Shown here: one piece after another, positions 1 to 6,917 of the stretch
How the letters are laid out: every line of letters starts with the position of its first letter
Position numbering within the stretch: position 1 is the first letter of the stretch
Source: Candidatus Pacearchaeota archaeon
Lineage (GTDB): Archaea > Nanobdellota > Nanobdellia > Pacearchaeales > GW2011-AR1
Length of the DNA: 25,466 bases
Direction: 5' to 3'
Assembly: GCA_015520065.1 (NCBI GenBank)
Contig: WAQV01000059.1
Span: 1-25,466 of the forward strand
Notes under the pieces: generated by a model
Told to the model about the DNA's origin: nothing
Databases searched by the model: none
Seen by the model: the letters and a program-made list of their open reading frames with translations, nothing else
Position numbers and translations under genes: made by a program

Positions 1-2
1 GC

Positions 3-260
3 GTAGGAGTCAGGACGTTTTATGGAGATATTAAAAAATATAGAAATCCTGCATACCTTCTTGGGTGGGTTGAGGCTTACGAGATTCAGCCAGAGGATAA
101 GCAGAGGAATAAAAACTCAACAAAAGTTTATCTTCTGAGAGCATCAGAAGAAGGAAGAAAAGTTCTTGACGGATTGAGAGAAATTCAAGGGAAACCTTCC
201 ATTAAAGAGTCAAATGAAAGATTGATGCAGTTTTTATTTGCAAACCCTTCTTTGCCTTAG
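3..260 (+). CDS. C-terminal part of a winged-helix-like protein (truncated by window edge)
   Basis: An open frame runs from the window edge to a TAG at 258-260, giving about 85 residues of a C-terminus that ends in ...FANPSLP. The stretch TKVYLLRASEEGRKVL is typical of the wing plus last helix of winged helix-turn-helix proteins, where a hairpin ends in 'K-Y-L-T-x-E-G-R-x-V-L'. The N-terminal part lies outside the window, so no specific family can be given. It is convergent with the RPA-like gene, with only 4 nt between the two stop codons. Seen: frame and stop. Inferred: DNA-binding fold. Without the missing N-terminus it could equally be a larger protein that merely ends in such a domain. 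Confidence 0.6.
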   Translation, partial: VGVRTFYGDIKKYRNPAYLLGWVEAYEIQPEDKQRNKNSTKVYLLRASEEGRKVLDGLREIQGKPSIKESNERLMQFLFANPSLP

Positions 261-264
261 GGAA

Positions 265-897
265 TTAACCCAACCATCTAAGTTTTCCTGGCCTTGGTTC
301 AAAAATTATTCCCTCTTCAAGAAGAGACTTGATTTCCTGATTAATTATGTCTGGACTGACATTTGCTAATGAAGGGTTCATAATAAGCTTGTCGGTTTCT
401 ATGCCTCCTTCATTTTCTGCATTTTTTATTAACTCTAAAATCCTGTCTTTCACAGCCATAATCTCTTTTTTTTCAAGCTGTTTGGAATTTTTTGCCTTTT
501 CTTTCTCAATCTCCAGTTTTCTCACTAAAAGATATTTATGGTCTAACTCTCTGACAATCTCCGGTGAAATGTAAGTTTCATTGTTAAAGTTTCTTAGAAC
601 TCCTATTACAACAATAGTCATTCCCTGCATGATGCCGTTTAACTTTTCTGCATCATCTCCGAAAGCCTTTATTCTTATCTGTCCTGAGCCGTCATCAAGA
701 GTAAGAAACACGTACTTTCTTTCTCCATCAACCTCATGCCTGTCAACAATGTTTCCAACAACATTCACCCTTACTATCTTTTTATCTCCAAACTCAAGAA
801 AAGAAAACTTCTCCCCATCAAATATAGGCTTTCCTATCAGAATGTCCCCAATCCTTAACTTGTATGCTACATTTCTTTTAAACTGTTGTTCAGACAT
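265..897 (-). CDS. RPA-like single-strand DNA-binding protein (OB fold + winged helix)
   Basis: The 210-residue product has an OB-fold of the RPA/RPA32 type at about residues 15-115 (GDILIGKPIF..., VRVNVVGNIVDRHEV, KYVFLTLDDGSGQIRIKAFG, ISPEIVREL). A charged helix follows at about 115-145, then a C-terminal winged-helix domain (MAVKDRILELIKNAE ... EIKSLLEEGIIFEPRPGKLRWLG) like the RPA_C domain. Family knowledge: such archaeal proteins bind single-stranded DNA in replication and repair, often with a partner RPA. I chose the ATG at 897 over an in-frame TTG at 903 because a TATA-like element (918-927) is centred 25 bp upstream of the ATG, which fits a leaderless start. tRNA-Val lies upstream on the same strand. 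No partner RPA subunit is in the window. Confidence 0.85.
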   Translation of the reverse strand: MSEQQFKRNVAYKLRIGDILIGKPIFDGEKFSFLEFGDKKIVRVNVVGNIVDRHEVDGERKYVFLTLDDGSGQIRIKAFGDDAEKLNGIMQGMTIVVIGVLRNFNNETYISPEIVRELDHKYLLVRKLEIEKEKAKNSKQLEKKEIMAVKDRILELIKNAENEGGIETDKLIMNPSLANVSPDIINQEIKSLLEEGIIFEPRPGKLRWLG

Positions 898-917
898 TCT
901 CAAAGAAGATTATGCTG

Positions 918-927
918 GTTTATAAGT
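918..927 (-). promoter_or_regulatory. TATA box of the RPA-like gene
   Basis: ACTTATAAAC on the minus strand is centred about 25 bp upstream of the ATG at 897, the usual archaeal TATA-to-start distance, so the transcript is probably leaderless. Confidence 0.5.
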
Positions 928-951
928 TTTTATGGTGAGAATTGTTAAAGA

Positions 952-1022
952 TGGCCTTGCCAGGAATCGAACCTGGACATCATCCACGTCAAGGATGCAG
1001 TCTACCATTAGCTTACAAGGCC
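952..1022 (-). tRNA. tRNA-Val (anticodon GAC)
   Basis: The 71-nt cloverleaf read on the minus strand has acceptor stem GGCCTTG/CAAGGCC, discriminator A, anticodon stem CATCC/GGATG with loop TTGACGT (anticodon GAC, Val), variable loop ATGT, and T-arm CCAGG-TTCGATT-CCTGG. CCA is not encoded. The D-stem (AGCT/GACT) contains one C-A mismatch at the 12-23 position, which is slightly unusual. There is no intron. Its TATA element is the palindrome at 1045-1056. Confidence 0.93.
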
Positions 1023-1044
1023 ATAAAATTTCAGGTTTTTGCAA

Positions 1045-1056
1045 ATATTTAAATAT
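1045..1056. promoter_or_regulatory. Palindromic bidirectional TATA element
   Basis: ATATTTAAATAT is a perfect 12-bp inverted repeat. Its centre is 28 bp from the 5' end of tRNA-Val on the minus strand and 26-27 bp from the ATG at 1077 on the plus strand. It can therefore serve as the TATA box for both divergent genes. No second TATA-like element is visible in the 54-bp gap. Confidence 0.65.
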
Positions 1057-1076
1057 AGTGTTTTTTTATCAGAGGT

Positions 1077-1301
1077 ATGAGAAGAGGAGGTGGAAAGACT
1101 TTATTTTTTATATCATATGTTATAGTTGGAATTTACCTCATAAATCTGGGATTTTCTGAACTTCCTGGAATAGGAAAGAATTTTATTCCTGTGCCTGAGG
1201 CGCTATCACAAATAATAAACAGCTGGGTTATAACTTTAGGAGGAATCCTAACAATACTTGGAGGAATCAATTATATTAAATCTTCAAGAAGATACAACTA
1301 A
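1077..1301 (+). CDS. Small two-TM membrane protein, function unknown
   Basis: The 74-residue protein starts with a basic MRRGGGK, followed by two hydrophobic segments (about residues 8-26, LFFISYVIVGIYLINLGF, and about 47-66, IINSWVITLGGILTILGGINY). A short loop lies between them (ELPGIGKNFIPVPEAL), and the tail SSRRYN is basic. I do not recognise a family. The ATG at 1077 lies 26-27 bp from the centre of the palindromic TATA element, which supports this start. The stop at 1299-1301 is followed after 1 nt by the ATG of the permease, so the two are almost certainly co-transcribed and translationally linked. It may assist the permease, but this is only inferred from the spacing. Confidence 0.7.
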   Translation: MRRGGGKTLFFISYVIVGIYLINLGFSELPGIGKNFIPVPEALSQIINSWVITLGGILTILGGINYIKSSRRYN

Positions 1302-1302
1302 T

Positions 1303-2283
1303 ATGGCAGAATATAAAAAGGATTTCAGCAGGTACCTGTTTTTTGCAATAATTTTTTTCCTAATTTTTCTCTCATACCAGATTTTAAAACCCTACCTGAT
1401 AATTCTAATTTCAGCATTCATACTTGCATATCTTTTAAAGCCTGTTTATAAAAGCCTTTCAAATAAGATAGGAGAGAATCTTTCAGCACTGACCTGCATT
1501 TTGATAGTGTTCTTAGTTGTTTTAATACCTCTAAGCGCAGTTATTGGCGGTTTAACCAATCAGATTTATGTTTTTCTAAATTCCAACGGAGACTTTCTTA
1601 ACAATATCTCTTTCTCTTTTAAGAACATTGAGAAATTCGGAATCAGCCTTGATAAGATACTTCAACAGGGAGCAGAGTTTACTGCTTCGCTTCTAACATC
1701 AGCTGTATTTTATATTCCTTCCCTTGTAATATCTGCAATAATCTTATTGTTTGGGATTTATTATATTTTAATAGAGTGGGATTTAATTGCCAGAGAATTG
1801 AGAAAGTATATAATCTTCAAGAACAAAGAAAAGTTTGTTAAAGAGTTAGGAAACGCAACCAAGGGAATAATTTACGGCTCTCTACTTATAGCTATAATAG
1901 AGTTTGCTGTAGCAAGTGCAGGATTTTATATTTCAGGAGTTAAGTTCTATTTTCTTTTGCCATCAGTTATATTTTTTCTTGCATTTATCCCAGGACTTGG
2001 ACCAACAATAGTGTGGGTCCCTATGGCATTATACTATCTGTTTGTTAAGGAGTGGCTTATTTTTAGCGGAGTTTTAATAACTGGAATTATACTTAGTGTT
2101 TATATTGATACAATCCTCAGGACAAAAATACTCGGAGGAAAGTCAAAAATAAATCCTTTAGTGATGCTTGTAGGAATTTTAGGAGGAATCTCTCTGTTCG
2201 GTATTTTCGGATTTGTTATAGGACCGCTAATACTTGTTTACACTCTAAGAATTCTCAAGGAACTTAGTTCTGAGTTTAGATGA
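1303..2283 (+). CDS. AI-2E / PerM-family permease
   Basis: The 326-residue membrane protein has the layout of the AI-2E transporter (PurR-regulated permease PerM, UPF0118) family. There are paired N-terminal TMs (about 12-30 and 33-55), a third TM near residue 65, and a soluble, mostly helical stretch (about 90-130). A C-terminal group of TMs includes the conserved-looking FIPGLGPTIVWVPMALY and GGISLFGIFGFVIGPLILVYTLRILKEL. Members export small molecules or act in Na+/H+ antiport, and the substrate cannot be told here. An upstream in-frame TTG (1258) exists but overlaps the preceding gene by 44 nt, so the ATG at 1303 is preferred. It forms an operon with the 74-aa membrane protein. Confidence 0.85.
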   Translation: MAEYKKDFSRYLFFAIIFFLIFLSYQILKPYLIILISAFILAYLLKPVYKSLSNKIGENLSALTCILIVFLVVLIPLSAVIGGLTNQIYVFLNSNGDFLNNISFSFKNIEKFGISLDKILQQGAEFTASLLTSAVFYIPSLVISAIILLFGIYYILIEWDLIARELRKYIIFKNKEKFVKELGNATKGIIYGSLLIAIIEFAVASAGFYISGVKFYFLLPSVIFFLAFIPGLGPTIVWVPMALYYLFVKEWLIFSGVLITGIILSVYIDTILRTKILGGKSKINPLVMLVGILGGISLFGIFGFVIGPLILVYTLRILKELSSEFR

Positions 2284-2321
2284 TAGGTGAATTAAGCTTC
2301 TTTATTTGGAAAGGGGCATAA

Positions 2322-2330
2322 ATTTTAAAA
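2322..2330 (+). promoter_or_regulatory. TATA box of the ArsR-type regulator gene
   Basis: ATTTTAAAA is centred about 27 bp before the ATG at 2353, consistent with a leaderless mRNA. Confidence 0.45.
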
Positions 2331-2352
2331 ATTTTAGTAAGCATAGGGGATT

Positions 2353-2628
2353 ATGCCTGATGAAAAATTAGCTAGAGCAATAAGGTCTAGAATAAGAAGA
2401 GAGATTTTACATATATTGAATAAACAAAAGGCTTCAGTTCAAGATATAGCAACAAAGCTAGGGATAACAGAATCATCAGCATCAAAACACCTTAAGCTGT
2501 TGTATGATTTAGGATTTATTGATTATGAAGAAAAACATCCTCAAAAATTCTATTTTCTAAGCATAAAAGAAATTAAAGATCTCTTTGACATCTATGATAA
2601 AATCCTAGAAAAGATGAGGAAAAAATAA
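2353..2628 (+). CDS. ArsR-type winged-helix transcriptional regulator
   Basis: The 91-residue protein is close to the minimal size of the ArsR/HTH_20 family. It has helix 1 (EKLARAIRSRIRREILHIL), helix 2 (VQDIATKLG), recognition helix (ESSASKHLKLLYDLGFI), wing (YEEKHPQKFYFLS) and a C-terminal dimerisation helix (EIKDLFDIYDKILEKMRKK). No cysteine or histidine metal-site cluster is seen, so it is not an obvious metal sensor. It is monocistronic, with its own TATA element upstream and a T-rich tract just after its stop. The target is unknown. Its closest neighbours are transport genes, which gives only a weak hint. Confidence 0.85.
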   Translation: MPDEKLARAIRSRIRREILHILNKQKASVQDIATKLGITESSASKHLKLLYDLGFIDYEEKHPQKFYFLSIKEIKDLFDIYDKILEKMRKK

Positions 2629-2653
2629 TTTCTTTTTTATTTTTTCTCTTTCT
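2629..2653 (+). terminator. T-rich archaeal-type terminator
   Basis: Immediately after the TAA at 2626-2628 the plus strand has TTTCTTTTTTATTTTTTCTC and further T/C-rich sequence with no stem-loop. Oligo-T runs in the coding strand are the typical archaeal intrinsic termination signal. Confidence 0.5.
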
Positions 2654-2689
2654 TTATTCCATGTTTCTCAATTGGGAAAACTGGAAACA

Positions 2690-2697
2690 TTTAAATA
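2690..2697 (+). promoter_or_regulatory. TATA box of the CBS-antiporter operon
   Basis: TTTAAATA is centred about 28 bp before the ATG at 2722. A three-codon frame ATG-TTA-TGA starts at 2717, and its stop overlaps the CBS start codon. Confidence 0.5.
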
Positions 2698-2721
2698 GGA
2701 TCTAAGACTTATACCTATGTT

Positions 2722-3228
2722 ATGAGTAGCAAAAAAATCGATTCTTTAAGGAAAGACCATTCCAACAGCTTAATGTACTTTGCCGAGGAAGAAGGAATAA
2801 ATATTCATAAAGTTGCAAAAGATGCTATGATTAAGCCAGTTTTTCTCTATCCTGAAGACAGTGCAGACACAATTATTGAAAAACTGAAAAAAGAAGATAC
2901 TAATGTATGTATAGTTGTAACTAAAGACAAGAAATTCATAGGAGAGATAGGGGTAGAAGACTTGATTAGACTTTTCTTACATCAGGTAAAGTATGAACCT
3001 CTTGTTAAAACTCTCAATATTGGTTACAGAAGAAAGTTCCTATACAAATCTGCAAAAGATTTAATAAACAAGCATAAGTCGACTGTAAGACTTAATGATT
3101 CAATCAACAAAGTAATTAGACTTCTCTATAAAGAAGGATTCAACTATATTCCTGTATTGGATGATGATAACAGGGTTGTTGGAGTAGTTACTCCGAGCAG
3201 TCTAATTGACTTCTTGCAGAACGAGTGA
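2722..3228 (+). CDS. Tandem CBS-domain protein
   Basis: The 168-residue soluble protein is built of two CBS motifs. The first is at about 34-82 (AKDAMIKPVFLYPEDSADTIIEKLKKEDTNVCIVV...FIGEIGVEDLIRLF). The second is at about 108-166 (SAKDLINKHKSTVRLNDSINKVIRLLYKEGFNYIPVLDDDNRVVGVVTPSSLIDFL). CBS pairs bind adenosine nucleotides or S-adenosyl compounds and gate transporters or enzymes. The stop codon is followed after 4 nt by the ATG of the Kef-type antiporter, so I infer it is the regulatory subunit or nucleotide sensor of that transporter. It has no membrane segment. The ligand cannot be read from the sequence. Confidence 0.88.
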   Translation: MSSKKIDSLRKDHSNSLMYFAEEEGINIHKVAKDAMIKPVFLYPEDSADTIIEKLKKEDTNVCIVVTKDKKFIGEIGVEDLIRLFLHQVKYEPLVKTLNIGYRRKFLYKSAKDLINKHKSTVRLNDSINKVIRLLYKEGFNYIPVLDDDNRVVGVVTPSSLIDFLQNE

Positions 3229-3232
3229 TAAA

Positions 3233-4951
3233 ATGGAGATATTCATAGAGTTGAGCATAATAATCGGCATAACTGTATTAATCGCAGGAATAATGAGGTT
3301 TCTAAAACAACCTCTAATAATAGGGTATATTCTTGCAGGAATAATAGTCAGTCCTTATTTTTTGGATGTTGTAAAGTCTACAGAAACGATAAAAGTTTTC
3401 TCTCAGATAGGTGTTGCATTTCTCTTGTTTATTGTTGGATTGAGTTTAAGCCCTAAGGTTATAAGAGAGGTTGGAAAGATTTCTCTTATTACTGGTGTAG
3501 GTCAGATACTCTTTACTTCTTTATTCGGGTTCATTATAAGCAAGCTCTTAGGATTTAGCACCATAGTTTCTATATATATTGCAATAGCTCTGACATTCAG
3601 CAGCACAATTATAATTATGAAACTTTTATCAGATAAGAGAGACTTGGAAAAGCTTTATGGAAAAATCTCTATAGGGTTCTTGCTTGTTCAGGATATATTC
3701 GCAATAATCCTTTTAATGGCAGTTTCAACTCTTTCAGGAAGTTCAGGATTTGAAGGATTATCAGCTATAAACTTTTTGGAGGGAATTTTTCTTATTGGAG
3801 GTTTTGTTCTTACCAGTATTTATGTTCTTCCAAAACTATCTTCTTTCTTTGCCAAATCTCAAGAGTTTTTATTTCTTTTTTCTGTAGGATGGGGTTTAGG
3901 GCTTGCAGCTCTTTTCCACTCTATAGGGTTTTCAATGGAGATTGGAGCTCTAATTGCAGGAATAGCACTCTCAATGACACCTTTCCACTATGAGATAAGC
4001 TCAAAAATGAGACCTTTGAGAGATTTTTTTATAATTCTTTTTTTCATACTTCTCGGATCCCAGATGAGTTTTGGAAATATAAACGAGTTAATACCTGCTG
4101 CAGTAATTTTCTCGCTGTTTATTCTTATAGGAAATCCTTTAATAGTGATGATTTTAATGGGGATGTTAGGATATAGGAAAAAAACAGGTTTCCAAGCAGG
4201 ACTTACTGTTGCGCAAATAAGCGAATTTTCATTGATTCTTATCTCGTTAGGAGTAGGAGTCGGACATCTCAACAACGATATCCTCTCTCTTACAACAATA
4301 GTCGGCTTAATAACAATTTCTGGTTCAACCTATCTCATACTCTACTCTGACAAAATATATCCTCACATTTCAAAATATCTTTCTATATTTGAGAAAAAAA
4401 GAGTTAGGGATAAAAAAGAGAGAGGCAAGAGTTATGACATAATTCTTTTTGGATACAATAGAATAGGATATGATTTGCTTCCTTCTTTTAAAAAACTCAA
4501 TAAGGATTTTCTGGTTGTGGACTACAATCCTGAAACAATATCTCACTTGTCAAATAGAAATATTAATTGTAGGTATGGAGATGCAGATGACAGCGAATTC
4601 TTAGAGGAGATAATTTCTCCAAAAACTAAATTGATAGTCTCAACAATCCCAGAATACGATACCAATCTTTTAATAATAAATAAGGCTAAAACTTTAAATA
4701 AACACATGATTGTAATAGTGGTTTCACATAGCATTGATGAAGCTAAACTACTTTACAAAGCAGGTGCATCTTATGTAATAATGCCTCATTTTTTGGGAGG
4801 AAATCATGCTTCACTAATGATTAAGAGATACGGTCTGAACGAAGACAAGTTTTTAATGGAGAGAGAAAGGCATCTTAAGCAACTTAGAATGAGAAAAGAG
4901 CTTGGACATGAGCATCCAAAAAAAGGAAACAACAGTGAAAACAGATTGTAA
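3233..4951 (+). CDS. CPA2/Kef-type cation:proton antiporter with C-terminal RCK (TrkA-N) domain
   Basis: The 572-residue protein has about 12 TM segments over residues 1-385, of the Na_H_Exchanger fold. Conserved patches include LKQPLIIGYILAGIIVSPYF, QIGVAFLLFIVGLSL, TFSSTIIIMKLLSD and SIGFSMEIGALIAGIALS. A basic linker follows (KKRVRDKKERGK), then an RCK/TrkA-N Rossmann domain from about residue 400 with the nucleotide-binding turn LFGYNRIGYDLL and an acidic strand end VVDYNPE. The tail is charged and His-containing. Family role: K+/H+ or Na+/H+ antiport gated by NAD(H) or other ligands. The ATG at 3233, 4 nt after the CBS stop, is preferred to a TTG at 3206 inside the upstream gene. It is coupled to the CBS protein. 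Confidence 0.9.
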   Translation: MEIFIELSIIIGITVLIAGIMRFLKQPLIIGYILAGIIVSPYFLDVVKSTETIKVFSQIGVAFLLFIVGLSLSPKVIREVGKISLITGVGQILFTSLFGFIISKLLGFSTIVSIYIAIALTFSSTIIIMKLLSDKRDLEKLYGKISIGFLLVQDIFAIILLMAVSTLSGSSGFEGLSAINFLEGIFLIGGFVLTSIYVLPKLSSFFAKSQEFLFLFSVGWGLGLAALFHSIGFSMEIGALIAGIALSMTPFHYEISSKMRPLRDFFIILFFILLGSQMSFGNINELIPAAVIFSLFILIGNPLIVMILMGMLGYRKKTGFQAGLTVAQISEFSLILISLGVGVGHLNNDILSLTTIVGLITISGSTYLILYSDKIYPHISKYLSIFEKKRVRDKKERGKSYDIILFGYNRIGYDLLPSFKKLNKDFLVVDYNPETISHLSNRNINCRYGDADDSEFLEEIISPKTKLIVSTIPEYDTNLLIINKAKTLNKHMIVIVVSHSIDEAKLLYKAGASYVIMPHFLGGNHASLMIKRYGLNEDKFLMERERHLKQLRMRKELGHEHPKKGNNSENRL

Positions 4952-4969
4952 TTGTATTGTAAAACAAAC

Positions 4970-4977
4970 TTTATATA
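4970..4977 (+). promoter_or_regulatory. TATA box of the surface-protein operon
   Basis: TTTATATA is centred 25-26 bp before the ATG at 4999, so the operon mRNA is probably leaderless. Confidence 0.55.
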
Positions 4978-4998
4978 CATAATTTCCGTTGTTTTTAT

Positions 4999-6897
4999 AT
5001 GAATAAAAAAAGAGGACAGGTAAGTGTTTTTGTGATTGTTGCTATACTTGTTATAGGCGGAATTGCAGCATTTTTCATGCTTAAGGACAGGTTTGTTTCA
5101 AAAGCCCTTCTGCCAGCATCTCTAGAGCCGCCATACAAAAGTTTTCTAAGCTGTCTTGAGGATGCTGCAGAAATAGGAACTGATGTTCTTTCTTTTCAGG
5201 CTGGCTACATTGAACTGCCTGAATTTGAGCCAGGCTCTGATTTTATGCCTTTCTCCTCGCAACTTGACTTTATGGGCACTCCAGTACCTTACTGGTATTA
5301 TGTTTCAGGAAACAACATTCAGAAAGAACAGATACCTTCTAAAACAGAAATGGAAGACCAGCTGAACAGCTTTATCGAGGATAAAATAAAATCCTGCAGG
5401 TTTGACAATTATTATGAAGAAGGATTTAAGATAACACTCGGAAATCCTAAAGCAAAAACCTCAATCAAAGAGGATGCAGTAGAAGTAAACCTTGGAATGA
5501 AAATGGAAATTGAAAAAGGCGACGAGAAAGCAATAATAAATAACCATAAGATAACAATTAAATCAAAACTTGGAAAACTCTATGATGCAGCAAAAAAGAT
5601 TTACAATTACGAGCAGAAAACTCTTTTTCTTGAGAATTACTCTGTAGATATTTTAAGGCTTTATGCTCCTGTTGATGGTGTTGAGCTGTCATGCAGCCCA
5701 AAAGTATGGATTGCTGATAATGTTTTTGACACTCTGCAGGATGCAATTGAATCAAACATTATGGCTTTAAAAGTTAAAACAGGTGACTACTCTTTAAGAA
5801 GCAAGGAAAACAGGTATTTTGTTGTTGATTTAAGCCTTGACAGGGATATTGATGTTAGATTCATTAACTCTAAAAACTGGCCTAATTCATTTGAGGTTGC
5901 TCCTACAGAATCAGCTGAAAACAATATCCTTATTGCAAAGCCTGTTGGAAACCAGCCAGGGCTTGGGATAATGGGATTTTGTTATGCTCCTTATCATTTT
6001 GTTTATAACATTAAATATCCTGTTCTTGTTCAGCTTTCTTCAGGAGATGAGATGTTTCAGTTTCCTGTTGCAGTTGTAATTCAAGGCAATAAGCCAAGAA
6101 AACCTCTTGAAGGTGCTGAGTCTTTAAGCCTGCAGGCAACAGAGTTATGCAAGTACAGGAATACTTTTATTGAGGTTAATACTTATGATACACGGCTTAA
6201 TCCTGTTGAAGCAAAGATTTCGTATGAGTGTTTAGGAGTGAAATGCGACATAGGAAAAACTTCTAAGACAAAGCCTCTTAAAGGACTGTTTCCTGAGTGC
6301 GTTAATGGCTATATAATTACAGAAGCAGAAGGATTTGAAGATGCTAAATATTTATTCTCTACAAACAAGGAGGGAAGTGCAGACATTATTCTTGACAAAT
6401 TGTATAAACTGAAAATCAATCTTAATCTTGATGGAAGGCCTTACTCAGGAGACAACGCAATAATCCATTTCATTCCTATTGACAAGCCATCAAAAGGAGG
6501 AAAGAGTATTGTTTATCCTATGCAAAAAACAATAGAGTTAAGCGAAGGAGAGTATGAGATAAGGGCTTATATTTACAGAAATTCCTCTTTAAGAATACCT
6601 TCATCTTCAATCCAGCAGTGCGTTGATGTTCCTGCATCAGGAATTGGAGGAATTCTCGGAATTACAAAAAAAGAGTGCTTTGATGTTGAAATTCCAGAAC
6701 AGATTGTCTCAAACGCTCTTGCAGGAGGAGGTGTTGAAAGATATTATGTTCTTGAGTCAGAACTCGAAAATTCAGGCACAATAGAAATAAATGCTTACAG
6801 CCTGCCTTTGCCGAACTCACTTGAAAAACTTCAGGAAAATTATATATTATTTGAAGAACAGGATTTAGATATAATCTTTAAGAATGCAGAAGAATAA
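4999..6897 (+). CDS. Large surface protein with pilin-like N-terminus, function unknown
   Basis: The 632-residue protein begins MNKKRGQVSVFVIVAILVIG: a short basic leader, G6-Q7, and a hydrophobic stretch of about 20 residues. That resembles the class III (type IV pilin) signal of euryarchaea, where processing occurs between G and Q, although the usual Glu at +5 is Phe here. The rest (about 35-632) is predicted extracellular, beta-rich and cysteine-containing (CLEDAAE, SCSPKVW, GFCYAPYHF, YECLGVKCDIGK, FPECVNG). Residues about 430-560 read like Ig/carboxypeptidase-type beta repeats (GSADIILDKLYKLKINLNLDG). I do not recognise a named family. I recall similar 'RGQVSVFVI' starts in DPANN hypotheticals, which is unverified. 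It is followed after 20 nt by the giant SLT-bearing protein, so both probably act in one cell-surface complex. Confidence 0.75.
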   Translation: MNKKRGQVSVFVIVAILVIGGIAAFFMLKDRFVSKALLPASLEPPYKSFLSCLEDAAEIGTDVLSFQAGYIELPEFEPGSDFMPFSSQLDFMGTPVPYWYYVSGNNIQKEQIPSKTEMEDQLNSFIEDKIKSCRFDNYYEEGFKITLGNPKAKTSIKEDAVEVNLGMKMEIEKGDEKAIINNHKITIKSKLGKLYDAAKKIYNYEQKTLFLENYSVDILRLYAPVDGVELSCSPKVWIADNVFDTLQDAIESNIMALKVKTGDYSLRSKENRYFVVDLSLDRDIDVRFINSKNWPNSFEVAPTESAENNILIAKPVGNQPGLGIMGFCYAPYHFVYNIKYPVLVQLSSGDEMFQFPVAVVIQGNKPRKPLEGAESLSLQATELCKYRNTFIEVNTYDTRLNPVEAKISYECLGVKCDIGKTSKTKPLKGLFPECVNGYIITEAEGFEDAKYLFSTNKEGSADIILDKLYKLKINLNLDGRPYSGDNAIIHFIPIDKPSKGGKSIVYPMQKTIELSEGEYEIRAYIYRNSSLRIPSSSIQQCVDVPASGIGGILGITKKECFDVEIPEQIVSNALAGGGVERYYVLESELENSGTIEINAYSLPLPNSLEKLQENYILFEEQDLDIIFKNAEE

Positions 6898-6917
6898 ACC
6901 TGTTAAAGAAAACTAAA

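Noticed and set aside
581..925. Plus-strand open frame of 114 codons antisense to the RPA-like gene
   Set aside because: It mirrors the RPA gene, its product is low-complexity Ser/Pro/Phe, and it lacks a promoter; the RPA reading shows clear conserved domains.
932..1159. Plus-strand open frame across the tRNA-Val gene
   Set aside because: It runs through a well-folded tRNA on the opposite strand and overlaps the small membrane protein gene.
4999..5060. Calling the 632-aa protein a type IV pilin
   Set aside because: It is far too large, and the conserved Glu at position +5 is missing; only the signal-like N-terminus resembles pilins.
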